Both the position numbers and the translations under genes were made by a program. Shown piece by piece: positions 1 to 8,556 of a stretch of 64,000 bases of DNA (its first letter is position 1; each line of letters opens with the position of its first letter). Under the pieces are notes generated by a model. That model saw nothing but the letters and a program-made list of their open reading frames with translations, was not told where the DNA came from and did no database searches. This DNA is from CADEEN01 sp035716845. Lineage in GTDB: Bacteria; Pseudomonadota; Gammaproteobacteria; Burkholderiales; Burkholderiaceae_C. The stretch covers positions 1 to 64,000 of the forward strand of contig DASTJE010000148.1 in NCBI GenBank assembly GCA_035716845.1, given 5' to 3'.

Positions 1-16
1 TGAGGCCGCAGTTTAA

Positions 17-35
17 GGGGCGCCGCCGGCGCCCC
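17..35 (-). terminator. Hairpin after tsf
   Basis: A perfect inverted repeat has 8-bp arms at 17-24 and 28-35 and a 3-base loop. It lies 20 bases past the tsf stop codon. On the minus strand it is followed only by a weak T-rich stretch (TTAAAC), so it may slow or end transcription of rpsB-tsf or mark a processing point before the next gene off the window. Confidence 0.5.
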
Positions 36-54
36 CGCCTGCGGAGGCCGAGCT

Positions 55-951
55 TTACTGACCCTTGGCCGCGGCCACCTGCGCCGCCACCTCGGCCGCG
101 AAGTCGCCGACCTTCTTCTCGATGCCCTCCCCCACCACGTACAGCGTGAAGCCCAGCACCTTGGTGCCGGCCGCCTTCAGCATCTGCTCCACGGTCTGCT
201 TGCCGTCGGCGGCCTTGACGAAGACCTGGTTGAGCAGCGAGACCTCCTTGAGGAACTTCTGAACCGAGCCCTCGACCATCTTGGCCACGATGTCGGCCGG
301 CTTGCCGCTCTCGGCGGCCTTCTCGACCGCGATCTTGCGCTCCTTGTCGACCATCTCGACGGGCACCTCCGCCTGCGACAGCGCCGCGGGCTTCATGGCC
401 GCCACGTGCATGGCCACGTCCTTGGCCGCCACCGCGTCGCCGCTGTACTCGACGATCACCCCGATGCGGGTGCCGTGGAGGTAGTGCGCGAGGCTGCCGC
501 CGCCGGCGTAACGCTTGAAGCGGCGGATCGTCATGTTCTCGCCGATCTTGCCGATCAGCCCCTTGCGCACGTCCTCGAGGGTCGGGCCGAAGCCGTCCTG
601 CGCGTACGGCAGGGCGGACAGCGCAGCCAGGTCGGCCGGGTCGTGCTGCGCCACCAACGCGGCGGCAGCCTTGGCGAAGGCCAGGAACGAGTCGTTCTTG
701 GAGACGAAGTCCGTCTCGCAGTTGACCTCGACCAGGGCGCCCGTCGCGCCGTCGACCGACGCGGCGACGACACCCTCGGCCGTGATGCGCGCGGCGGCCT
801 TGCCGGCCTTGTTGCCCAGCTTGACGCGCAGGATCTCCTCCGCGCGCTCCATGTTGCCGTCGGCCTCGGTGAGGGCCTTCTTGCATTCCATCATCGGCGC
901 GTCGGTCTTGGCGCGCAGTTCGGCGACCATGCTGGCGGTGATTGCAGGCAT
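55..951 (-). CDS. tsf: Elongation factor Ts
   Basis: This is the guanine nucleotide exchange factor that releases GDP from EF-Tu during translation elongation. The 298-residue protein has the usual UBA-like N-terminal helices with the TDAPMMECKKAL signature near residues 16-27. The core motif TDFVSKN, which contacts EF-Tu, is at about 80-86. Length is normal for the family. The ATG start is supported by a GGAG Shine-Dalgarno about 10 bases upstream. It follows rpsB in the conserved rpsB-tsf pair, with a terminator-like hairpin in the 74-bp gap that could lower tsf expression relative to rpsB. Identification is secure. Confidence 0.97.
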   Translation of the reverse strand: MPAITASMVAELRAKTDAPMMECKKALTEADGNMERAEEILRVKLGNKAGKAAARITAEGVVAASVDGATGALVEVNCETDFVSKNDSFLAFAKAAAALVAQHDPADLAALSALPYAQDGFGPTLEDVRKGLIGKIGENMTIRRFKRYAGGGSLAHYLHGTRIGVIVEYSGDAVAAKDVAMHVAAMKPAALSQAEVPVEMVDKERKIAVEKAAESGKPADIVAKMVEGSVQKFLKEVSLLNQVFVKAADGKQTVEQMLKAAGTKVLGFTLYVVGEGIEKKVGDFAAEVAAQVAAAKGQ

Positions 952-975
952 TGCTAGTTGACTCCGTAGATCTGG

Positions 976-1001
976 AAAAAAGGGGCCTCGCGCAGCCCCT
1001 T
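976..1001 (-). terminator. Intrinsic terminator or attenuator between rpsB and tsf
   Basis: On the minus strand a 7-bp stem (arms 995-1001 and 980-986, 8-base loop) is followed by a run of six T residues. This is the classical form of a Rho-independent terminator. It lies between the two genes of an operon, so partial read-through is likely. Confidence 0.65.
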
Positions 1002-1025
1002 CGGTGAGACGGGCGCGGACGCGGG

Positions 1026-1766
1026 TCAGGCGTCTTCGCTGACCTCGACGAATTCGTCACCGGACACGGCGCGCACGACCTCGGTGGTCGCATTGGCCTT
1101 GCCCTCCAGCGCCGCGTCGGCCACGGCGCGCGCGTAGAGCGCGACAGCCTTGGACGAGTCGTCGTTGCCGGGGATCACGTAATCGATCCCCTCGGGCGAA
1201 TGATTGGAGTCGACCACGCCGATCACCGGGATGCCCAGCTTGTTGGCCTCGGCCACGGCGATCTTGTGGTACCCCACGTCGATCACGAACAGCGCGTCGG
1301 GCAGCGCATTCATCTCGGCGATCCCGCCGATGTCCTTCTCGAGCTTGGCGATCTCGCGCTGGAACATCAGCGCTTCCTTCTTGATCGAGGGCTGCGTGCC
1401 GGCCTCGACCTGGGCGTGCATGTCCTTGAGCTTCTTCAGCGAGCCCTTGACCGTCTTGAAGTTGGTCAGCATGCCGCCGAGCCAGCGCTGGTCCACGTAC
1501 GGCATTCCGGCGCGCTGCGCCTCCGTGGCGATGACCTCGCGCGCCTGGCGCTTGGTGCCCACCATCAGGATCGTGCCGCGCTTGCTGGCCAGCTGGCGCA
1601 CGAACTTCATCGCATTCTCGAAGAGCGGCTGCGTCTTCTCGAGGTTGATGATGTGGATCTTGTTGCGATGGCCGTAGATGTAGGGGGCCATCTTGGGGTT
1701 CCAGAAGCGCGTCTGGTGTCCGAAATGGACGCCGGCTTCCAGCATTTCACGCATCGACACGGGCAT
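1026..1766 (-). CDS. rpsB: 30S ribosomal protein S2
   Basis: S2 is a structural protein of the small ribosomal subunit that docks late, near the S1 binding site. The 246-residue product starts MPVSMREMLEAGVHFGHQ and has the family signature HFGHQTRFWNPKM at residues 14-26 and the conserved IDVGYHKIAVAEANKLGIPV segment region in the second half. The ATG start has a GGAG six bases upstream. It is the first gene of rpsB-tsf. A leader of about 150 bases with a perfect hairpin precedes it. In other bacteria S2 represses its own operon through such a leader; that this happens here is inference. Confidence 0.97.
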   Translation of the reverse strand: MPVSMREMLEAGVHFGHQTRFWNPKMAPYIYGHRNKIHIINLEKTQPLFENAMKFVRQLASKRGTILMVGTKRQAREVIATEAQRAGMPYVDQRWLGGMLTNFKTVKGSLKKLKDMHAQVEAGTQPSIKKEALMFQREIAKLEKDIGGIAEMNALPDALFVIDVGYHKIAVAEANKLGIPVIGVVDSNHSPEGIDYVIPGNDDSSKAVALYARAVADAALEGKANATTEVVRAVSGDEFVEVSEDA

Positions 1767-1815
1767 GGGGAGCTCCGAAGGTTGGTTCTAGAATCCGGCG
1801 CGAATCGCGACAAAG

Positions 1816-1835
1816 CCCGATCGTGCTCGATCGGG
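1816..1835 (-). promoter_or_regulatory. Hairpin in the rpsB 5' leader
   Basis: A perfect inverted repeat has 8-bp arms (CCCGATCG, 1816-1823 and 1828-1835) and a 4-base loop. It sits 50 bases upstream of the rpsB start, inside the predicted leader. There is no T-run after it, so it is not a terminator. It is a candidate for S2 autoregulation, by analogy only. Confidence 0.4.
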
Positions 1836-1920
1836 ATGCCGCGACACCTTTCGAGGGCCGGTTCGCGAGTGGTTCGTCCCGCCACACCACGCGGGTGTGA
1901 CCATCGGGAAAAACCCACAG

Positions 1921-1926
1921 AGTATA
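1921..1926 (-). promoter_or_regulatory. Putative rpsB -10 box
   Basis: The minus strand reads TATACT here, one base off the sigma-70 consensus. The -35 region is weak. Transcription would start near 1914 and give a leader of about 148 bases. The site lies 14-19 bases in front of the divergent amidase start, so the two genes share a tight control region. Confidence 0.45.
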
Positions 1927-1939
1927 CACGCACCATCCG

Positions 1940-3301
1940 ATGCCCATCGACCTGACCGAATCGGCGCTCGCCATCGCCGCAGGCGAAGTCCGCGCGACGG
2001 ACCTGCTGGACGCCAGCCTCGCCGCCGCAGGGCGGCCTGCCCTCGCAAATGCCTTCGTGCGGCGCTTCGACGACGCCGCGCGCGCCACGGCCGCTGCCGT
2101 CGACGCCCTGCGCGCCGCAGGCGGGCCCGTGCCGCCGTTGGCCGGGCTGGCGGTGTCGATCAAGGACCTGTTCGATGTCGCCGGCCAGCCGACGACCGCT
2201 GCCTCGCGTTCCCTGCTCGATGCGCGTGCGGCAACGGTCGATGCCCCAGCCGTTGCCCGCCTGCGCGCCGCCGGTGCCGCGCTCGTGGGCCACACGAACC
2301 TGACCGAGTTCGCGTTCTCCGGCGTGGGCATCAACCCGCATCACGGCACGCCCCTGAACCTGGGCACCTCGGACCTCGACCCCGAGCCGCGCATCCCGGG
2401 CGGCTCGACCTCCGGTGGTGCCACGTCGGTGGCGGGCGGCGCGGCCTGGGCCGCGCTCGGGTCCGACACCGGGGGCTCGATCCGCATCCCGGCGGCCTTG
2501 CAGGGCCTGGTGGGGTTCAAGTCCACCGCGCGGCTGGTGCCCACCGACGGCTGCATTCCGTTGTCGACCACGCTGGACACCGCCTGCGCGATCACGCAGT
2601 CGGTGCGAGACGCCCGGCTGCTTCATGAATTGCTGGCGGCACGCATCGTGGCGCGGCTGGCGCGACCGCTGGCGGCGTGGCGCCTCGCCGTGCCCCGCAC
2701 CGTGATGCTCGACGCGCTGGACCCGCCGGTGGCGCAGGCATTCGAGCGCTCGCTCGAGGTGCTGCGCGCGGCGGGCGCCATCGTCGACGAGTTCGACCTC
2801 CCCGAACTGGCCGATGCAGCCGCGCTCGGCCGCGGTGGTGGCCTGTCCGCCGCCGAAAGCTGGGCCTGGCATCGCGAGCGCCTGAGCGAGCGCGAGGCGG
2901 ATTACGACCCGCGCGTGGTGGTGCGCATCCGCCGGGGGGCTTCCCTGTCGGCGGCCGACTACATTGACCTGCTGCGCGAGCGCCGCGCCTGGATCGAGCG
3001 CATGCAAGCCGCCATCGCGCCCTACGACGCCCTGCTCTCGCCCACCGTGCCGCTGGTGGCACCGCGCATGGCCCCCATGGTCGCGAGCGACGAGGTCTTC
3101 TTTGCCACCAATGCACAGCTGCTGCGCAATCCCTCGATCGTCAACCTGTTCGACGGCTGCGCGCTGTCCCTGCCCTGCCACCGCATGGGGGACTGGCCCG
3201 TCGGGCTGATGGTCTGGGCGCCCGCCATGGCCGACGACCGCGTGCTGGCCATCGGCGCAGCGGTCGAGGACGCCCTGGCCATTGCGCGGGAGTCGCCCTG
3301 A
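1940..3301 (+). CDS. Amidase (amidase signature family)
   Basis: This is a soluble hydrolase of the amidase-signature family, which cleaves carboxamides with a Ser-cisSer-Lys triad. The triad can be placed: Lys75 in SIKDLFD, the cis-Ser at 156/158 in PGGSTSGGAT, and the nucleophile Ser180 in DTGGSIRIP. At 453 residues it has normal length. The substrate cannot be read from the sequence; GatA, urea-amidolyase-type and aryl-amide enzymes all share this fold, and no gatB/gatC is nearby. No Shine-Dalgarno precedes the ATG. The stop overlaps the next start (TGATG), so translation of the DadA-like gene is probably coupled. Confidence 0.88.
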   Translation: MPIDLTESALAIAAGEVRATDLLDASLAAAGRPALANAFVRRFDDAARATAAAVDALRAAGGPVPPLAGLAVSIKDLFDVAGQPTTAASRSLLDARAATVDAPAVARLRAAGAALVGHTNLTEFAFSGVGINPHHGTPLNLGTSDLDPEPRIPGGSTSGGATSVAGGAAWAALGSDTGGSIRIPAALQGLVGFKSTARLVPTDGCIPLSTTLDTACAITQSVRDARLLHELLAARIVARLARPLAAWRLAVPRTVMLDALDPPVAQAFERSLEVLRAAGAIVDEFDLPELADAAALGRGGGLSAAESWAWHRERLSEREADYDPRVVVRIRRGASLSAADYIDLLRERRAWIERMQAAIAPYDALLSPTVPLVAPRMAPMVASDEVFFATNAQLLRNPSIVNLFDGCALSLPCHRMGDWPVGLMVWAPAMADDRVLAIGAAVEDALAIARESP

Positions 3302-4611
3302 TGCGCGTCGCCGTGATCGGTGCGGGCATCGTGGGCATTGCCACCGCCCACGAGCTGGCAGAGGATGGTCACGAGGTGACCGTGTTCGAGCGTCGGGCCA
3401 GCGTGGCCACCGAGGCCAGCTTCGCGAACGCCGGCGTGCTGGCCCCTGGATACGTGACGCCGTGGGCCGCGCCCGGCATGCTGCGCAAGGTGCTCGGGCA
3501 GATGGTCCAGCGCGATGCCGCCGTGCGCATGGCCGGTCTGCCCAGCGCCGGTTTGCTGGGCTGGCTCTGGCGCTGGTGGCGTGCCTGTAACGCGGCGACC
3601 TATGCGGCCAATCGCGGCGCCATGCTCGCGCTGGCGCGCGACAGCCTGGAGCGCACGCATGCGCTGGCCGAGCGCCACCACATCGACTACGAGCGGGCGC
3701 GCGGCATGCTCGTGCTGTTGCGTGCCGAGCGCGAAGTGGCCCAGGCACGCGCCGGCCTCAAGGTGCTGGCCGATCTGGGCGTCAACTTCCACCTGGTCGA
3801 TGCCGCGATGGCACGCCGCATCGAGCCCGCCCTGAGCGACGCGATAGCGCTCAAGGCCGCCATCCACCTGCCCGACGCGGAGGTGGGCAACTGCCGGCAG
3901 TTCGCGCACGGCTTGCGCCAGGCCCTGGCGGCACGCGGTGTCGAGGTGCGGTTCCTTCACGAAGTGCAACGCATCGAGGCGGCGGCCCGGCCGATCCTCC
4001 ACGTGGCCCGCATCGACGCCGACCCGACCACCGGCCTGGGCGATCGTGACGTGCCCTCCACGCTGGAGCCGCAGGCGCAGGCGTTCGACGCGGTGGTCGT
4101 CTGCGCCGCACTGGGCACCGTCAGGCTGCTCGCGCCATTGCGCCTTCGACTTCCTCTTCAGCCGATCCACGGTTACTCGATCACGCTGCCCGTGCGCCAG
4201 TTCGAGGCACACCCCGATGTCGGCCCGCGCGCGGCGCTGATGGACGAGCGATTCAAGGTCGCGATCACGCGCCTGGGCGATCGCATTCGGGTGGCGGGAA
4301 GTGCCGAGTTGGCCGGTCGCGCCGGGCAGGTGCGCGCGGCCGCGCTGGCCACCTTGTACCGCGTGCTCGACGACTGGTTCCCGGGCGCGGCACGCCAGGC
4401 GCAAGCGCAGACGTGGAAGGGTGCGCGCCCGATGCTGCCGGACGGGCCACCGGCCATCGGCGCGAGTGCGCTGCCCGGGGTGTGGCTCAACACCGGGCAT
4501 GGATCGAGCGGATGGGCCCTGGCGTGCGGCAGCGCGCGACTGCTGGCCGATCTGCTCGCAGGCCGGTCGCCCCGCGTGGACGCGTCCCGCTTCTCGCCGC
4601 AACGTTGGTGA
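3301..4611 (+). CDS. dadA: D-amino acid dehydrogenase-like FAD oxidoreductase
   Basis: This 436-residue protein resembles DadA, the membrane-associated flavoenzyme that oxidises D-amino acids to 2-oxo acids and passes electrons to the respiratory chain. The N-terminus has a Rossmann FAD motif (GAGIVG, residues 7-12) followed by VTVFERR. The DadA hallmarks ANAGVLAPGYVTPWAAPGM, GYSITLP and NTGHGSSGWALACGSARLLADL are present in order. It lacks the racemase partner (dadX) that often accompanies dadA, so it may be a paralog with another amine substrate. Its ATG overlaps the amidase stop by one base and it ends four bases before nnr. Confidence 0.82.
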   Translation: MRVAVIGAGIVGIATAHELAEDGHEVTVFERRASVATEASFANAGVLAPGYVTPWAAPGMLRKVLGQMVQRDAAVRMAGLPSAGLLGWLWRWWRACNAATYAANRGAMLALARDSLERTHALAERHHIDYERARGMLVLLRAEREVAQARAGLKVLADLGVNFHLVDAAMARRIEPALSDAIALKAAIHLPDAEVGNCRQFAHGLRQALAARGVEVRFLHEVQRIEAAARPILHVARIDADPTTGLGDRDVPSTLEPQAQAFDAVVVCAALGTVRLLAPLRLRLPLQPIHGYSITLPVRQFEAHPDVGPRAALMDERFKVAITRLGDRIRVAGSAELAGRAGQVRAAALATLYRVLDDWFPGAARQAQAQTWKGARPMLPDGPPAIGASALPGVWLNTGHGSSGWALACGSARLLADLLAGRSPRVDASRFSPQRW

Positions 4612-4615
4612 CGTC

Positions 4616-6130
4616 ATGAACCCGGCGACATTTCCCGTGCGGATCGACGCGGCATCCATCGCTCGCCGCTGGCCGCTGTTCGACGCCGCGGCATCCCGCA
4701 AGCTCGAGGCGAGGGCTGCCGCGCTCCTGCCGCCGCACACCCTGATGCAGCGCGCGGGCCTGGCCACGGCCCGGCTGGCCCTGGCGCTGGCGCCGCACGC
4801 GCGCCACGTGTGGATCGTGGCCGGTCCGGGCAACAACGGCGGCGACGGCTTCGAGGCCGCGATGCACCTCGCACGGGCCGACAAGCCAGTCACCGTTCAT
4901 GCCCTGGGTGACGCGGCGCGTCGTCCGGCGGACGCTGCCGCTTCGCTGCAACGGGCGCAGGACGCCGGCGTACGTGTTGTCGAGGGCGGCGAGCCGCCCG
5001 CGGCCGACCTCGACATCGATGCCCTGCTGGGGATCGGTGGCACCCGCGCGCCGACCGGCGCGCTGCTCGCGGCGATCCGCGCGCTCAATGCGCGACCTGG
5101 ACCGTGCCTGGCGGTCGACGTGCCCAGCGGACTCGCGTCCGATACGGGTGACCTGCTTGGCGACGAGGCCGTGCGCGCCACCCATACGCTGGCCCTGCTG
5201 ACGCTCAAGCCGGGACTGCTGACCGGGCACGGGCGCGCACGGGCCGGGGCGCTGTGGCTGGACCCGATCGGGTGCGACGACCACTGGCCTTCGGTCGCGC
5301 CCAGGGCGTGGCTGACCGGGGCGGACGACGCCGCCCCGTTCGCCGCGCCACGCGGGCACGAGGGCCACAAGGGGCAGTTCGGCGACGTGATCGTCGTCGG
5401 CGGTGCGGCAGGCATGGCGGGTGCCGTCGTCCTTGCAGCCCGCGCCGCGCTGGCCGCGGGCGCCGGACGCGTCTTCCTCGCCCCGCTCGACGCGCAGTTT
5501 GCCGGACACGATCCGCAGGCGCCGGAACTGATGGTGCGGCCCCAGCTCTGGCGTGCCCAGCCTGCCGTCCTCGACGGCGCCACGGTCGTGTGCGGCTGCG
5601 GCGCAGGGGCGGCGGTGCGCGAGGCCTTGCCGACGGTGCTGTCGCGCAGCGCGCGCCTGGTGCTCGATGCCGACGCGCTCAACGCCATCGCGGCGGACCC
5701 CGCGCTGTGGACACTGCTCGAACGTCGTGCGACCGCCCATCGAGCCACCGTCCTGACGCCGCATCCGCTCGAAGCGGCCCGCCTGCTGGGGCTGCCGGGC
5801 GCCGCTGACGTGCAGGCCGATCGCCTGGCCGCGGCCGACAGGCTGGCCACGAGATCTGGCGCCGTGGTGCTGCTCAAGGGCTCGGGCAGCGTGGTCGCAG
5901 CGCCGGCGCGAGCGCCCCACGTCAATCCGACGGGCGACGCTCGGCTCGCCAGCGCCGGCACCGGCGACGTGCTTGCCGGCTGGCTCGGCGGGCTGTGGGC
6001 GGCCACGCATGCCGATCCCTTCGCAGTGGCCTGCGCCGGCGCATGGCAGCACGGGCTGGCCGTCGAGGGCGCGCCCGCCGCGCGCGCGCTGCGCGCCGCC
6101 GCCCTGATCGAACGCCTGGCCGCGGGCTGA
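4616..6130 (+). CDS. nnr: Bifunctional NAD(P)H-hydrate epimerase/dehydratase
   Basis: Nnr repairs hydrated NADH and NADPH. Its N-terminal epimerase domain interconverts the R and S hydrates, and its C-terminal ADP-dependent dehydratase restores the cofactor. The 504-residue protein shows both parts: GPGNNGGDG near residues 70-78 and DVPSGLASDTGD in the YjeF-N half, then KGQFGDVIVVGGA and GTGDVLAG (about 448-455) in the ribokinase-like half. The frame is open further upstream, but ATG 4616 begins four bases after the dadA-like stop and matches the usual family start. It converges on rnr with only six bases between the stop codons. Confidence 0.93.
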   Translation: MNPATFPVRIDAASIARRWPLFDAAASRKLEARAAALLPPHTLMQRAGLATARLALALAPHARHVWIVAGPGNNGGDGFEAAMHLARADKPVTVHALGDAARRPADAAASLQRAQDAGVRVVEGGEPPAADLDIDALLGIGGTRAPTGALLAAIRALNARPGPCLAVDVPSGLASDTGDLLGDEAVRATHTLALLTLKPGLLTGHGRARAGALWLDPIGCDDHWPSVAPRAWLTGADDAAPFAAPRGHEGHKGQFGDVIVVGGAAGMAGAVVLAARAALAAGAGRVFLAPLDAQFAGHDPQAPELMVRPQLWRAQPAVLDGATVVCGCGAGAAVREALPTVLSRSARLVLDADALNAIAADPALWTLLERRATAHRATVLTPHPLEAARLLGLPGAADVQADRLAAADRLATRSGAVVLLKGSGSVVAAPARAPHVNPTGDARLASAGTGDVLAGWLGGLWAATHADPFAVACAGAWQHGLAVEGAPAARALRAAALIERLAAG

Positions 6131-6136
6131 ACGCCG

Positions 6137-8374
6137 TCAGCGGCGGGCGGCTCGCCGCTTCGAAGCGCCCTTCTTGGCCGCCGGCGCGCCGTCGGCGCGC
6201 CGTGGGGCCGCCTTCTTGCGCTGGCGCTCGGCCAAGCCCAGCGCCCGATCTCGAGCGCGCACGTCGGCCAGGGCCTCCGTGGCACTGGCGGCAGGAGCGG
6301 CACTGCGTTCGCGACGGCCGCGCGACAAGAGCCGCTCGGCGTCGCCTTCCTGCACCAGGCGGAAGTCGATTCGACGGCCGTCCAGGTCGACGCGGCTGAC
6401 CTGCACGCGCACGCGCGCACCCGCGCCGTAGCGCACGCCGGTGCGTTCGCCGCGCAATTCCTGGCGCGCCTCGTCGAAACGGTAGTACTGGCCGCCCAGT
6501 TCCGTGATGTGCAGCAGGCCCTCGACGAACAGTTCGTCGAGTTGCACGAACAGGCCGAAGGTGGTGGCGGCCGTGACGGTGCCGGAGAACTCCTCGCCGA
6601 GGCGATCGCGCATGTAACGGCACTTCAGCCACGCCTCGACATCCCGCGACGCTTCGTCCGCGCGCCGTTCGTTGGCGCTGCAATGGATGCCGGCCGCTTC
6701 CCACTGCTCGGCTTCCTGCGCGTGCGGCCGCGGTACCTTGCCGCCTCGCCGCACGCGTGGCGTCTCCTCGACGGCGCCGCTGTCGATGTGGTAGCGCTTG
6801 CCGTGCAGCAGCGCCTTGATCACGCGATGCACCAGCAGATCGGGATAGCGCCGGATCGGACTCGTGAAGTGCGTGTAGGCCTCGTAGGCCAGGCCGAAGT
6901 GGCCGCTGTTGGTGGCGGTGTAGATCGCCTGCTGCATCGAGCGCAGCAGCATGGCGTGCACCTGCTGGGCGTCGGGGCGATCCTTGGTGGCATCCGCGAT
7001 CGCCTGCAGTTCAGCCGGTGCCGGGTCTTCCGACAGGGAGAACGAGAGCCCCAGCGCCTTCAGGTAGTTGGCCAGCGTCTGCCGCTTTTCGGGGGTCGGA
7101 CCTTCGTGCACCCGGTACAGCGCCGGGTGCTGCTGGCTGCCGATGAAATCCGCCGCGCACACATTGGCCGCCAACATCGCCTCTTCGATCAGGCGATGCG
7201 CGTCATTGCGGGTGCGCGGCACGATCTTCTCGATGCGCCCGTTGTCGTCGCAGACAATCTGCGTCTCGCTGGTTTCGAACTCCACGGCGCCGCGTCGTGC
7301 ACGCTGCTTGAGCAGCGCCCGGAACACCTCGTGAAGATGCACCAGGTGCGGCACCAGCGGCGCGCGACGCAGGGCCTCCGGGCCGCGCGTGTTGGCCAGG
7401 ATCGCCGCCACCTCGGTGTAGGTGAAGCGCGCGTGCGAATGCATCACGGCCGGGTAGAACTGGTAGGCGTTGATCTCGCCATCGGGCGCCACGACCATGT
7501 CGCAGACCATGCACAGCCGATCGACGTCCGGGTTCAGCGAGCACAGTCCGTTGGACAGCTTCTCCGGCAGCATCGGAATGACCCGCCGCGGGAAGTAGAC
7601 CGACGTGGCGCGTTCGTAGGCATCCTGGTCCAGCGGTTCTCCGGGACGCACGTAGTGGCTGACGTCGGCGATGGCGACGACGAGCCTCCAGCCCCCGGGC
7701 GCACGCGACTTGCCGCGCCCACCCTCGGGCATCGGCTCGCAATAGACCGCATCGTCGAAGTCACGGGCGTCTTCCCCGTCGATCGTCACCAATGGCACGT
7801 CGGTGAGGTCGACGCGCAGCTTGCGGTCGACGGCACGCAGGCGTTCGGGCAGAGCTGCCGCCTGTGCAATCGCCTCGGGCGAGAAACGGTGCGGCACCTC
7901 GAACTTGCGCACCGCGATCTCGATCTCCATGCCCGGATCGTCGATCTCGCCAAGCACCTCGACGACGCGTCCGACGGGTTGCGAGAACATCGAGGGTGGC
8001 TCGGTCAACTCGACCGCCACCACCTGGCCGGCCTCCGCGTTCGCGGTGCCGCTCTTCGGGATCAGGATGTCCCGGCCATATCGCTTGTCCTCGGGTGCGA
8101 CGAGCCAACTGCCGCCCTCGTGCAGCAGGCGACCGATGAGCGGGGACTTGCGCCGCTCGAGGATGTCGAGGACATGGCCCTCGGGACGGCCCTTGCGGTC
8201 GTAGCGCACGATGCGCACGCGCACGCGGTCGCGGTGCAGGACGGCCCGCATCTCCTGGGGCGACAGGTAGACGTCGGGCGCGGCGGGCTCGTCGCGCAGC
8301 ACGAATCCATGCCCGTCGCGATGGCCCTGCACGGTGCCTTCGATCTCGCTCATCAGCGCGGCGCCGATGGCCAT
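6137..8374 (-). CDS. rnr: Ribonuclease R
   Basis: RNase R is a processive 3'-to-5' exoribonuclease that degrades structured RNA and helps tmRNA-linked decay and rRNA quality control. The 745-residue protein has cold-shock-type OB folds (IEGTVQGHRDGHGFV near the N-terminus) and the RNB domain with the metal-binding GEDARDFDDAVY. It then has an S1 domain (about 610-700) and a basic Lys/Arg tail. The N-terminal helix-turn-helix of the E. coli enzyme is absent, and the divergent tRNA-Leu 51 bases upstream leaves no room for it. An internal ATG at residue 8 is an alternative start; neither has a good Shine-Dalgarno. Confidence 0.95.
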   Translation of the reverse strand: MAIGAALMSEIEGTVQGHRDGHGFVLRDEPAAPDVYLSPQEMRAVLHRDRVRVRIVRYDRKGRPEGHVLDILERRKSPLIGRLLHEGGSWLVAPEDKRYGRDILIPKSGTANAEAGQVVAVELTEPPSMFSQPVGRVVEVLGEIDDPGMEIEIAVRKFEVPHRFSPEAIAQAAALPERLRAVDRKLRVDLTDVPLVTIDGEDARDFDDAVYCEPMPEGGRGKSRAPGGWRLVVAIADVSHYVRPGEPLDQDAYERATSVYFPRRVIPMLPEKLSNGLCSLNPDVDRLCMVCDMVVAPDGEINAYQFYPAVMHSHARFTYTEVAAILANTRGPEALRRAPLVPHLVHLHEVFRALLKQRARRGAVEFETSETQIVCDDNGRIEKIVPRTRNDAHRLIEEAMLAANVCAADFIGSQQHPALYRVHEGPTPEKRQTLANYLKALGLSFSLSEDPAPAELQAIADATKDRPDAQQVHAMLLRSMQQAIYTATNSGHFGLAYEAYTHFTSPIRRYPDLLVHRVIKALLHGKRYHIDSGAVEETPRVRRGGKVPRPHAQEAEQWEAAGIHCSANERRADEASRDVEAWLKCRYMRDRLGEEFSGTVTAATTFGLFVQLDELFVEGLLHITELGGQYYRFDEARQELRGERTGVRYGAGARVRVQVSRVDLDGRRIDFRLVQEGDAERLLSRGRRERSAAPAASATEALADVRARDRALGLAERQRKKAAPRRADGAPAAKKGASKRRAARR

Positions 8375-8380
8375 GGGGTT

Positions 8381-8409
8381 CTGAACGGTTGAATTTTTGA
8401 TGCTAAACT
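8381..8409 (+). promoter_or_regulatory. Putative tRNA-Leu(CAG) promoter
   Basis: CTGAAC (8381-8386) and TAAACT (8404-8409) are spaced by 17 bases, about 16 bases in front of the mature tRNA. Each box matches the sigma-70 consensus at about four of six positions. It lies in the 51-bp gap that diverges to rnr. Confidence 0.4.
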
Positions 8410-8425
8410 TTCGGTTTCCTGAGAC

Positions 8426-8510
<85 letters not shown>

Positions 8511-8518
8511 GATTCTGC

Positions 8519-8556
8519 AAAGTGACAAGGCCGGCTGATGCCGGCCTTGTCACTTT
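8519..8556. terminator. Bidirectional terminator, tRNA-Leu / phosphoribosyltransferase
   Basis: A perfect 17-bp inverted repeat (arms 8519-8535 and 8540-8556, loop TGAT) starts eight bases after the tRNA. It has AAA/TTT at its ends in both directions. It separates two convergent genes and overlaps the stop codon of the minus-strand phosphoribosyltransferase gene by two bases. Confidence 0.85.
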
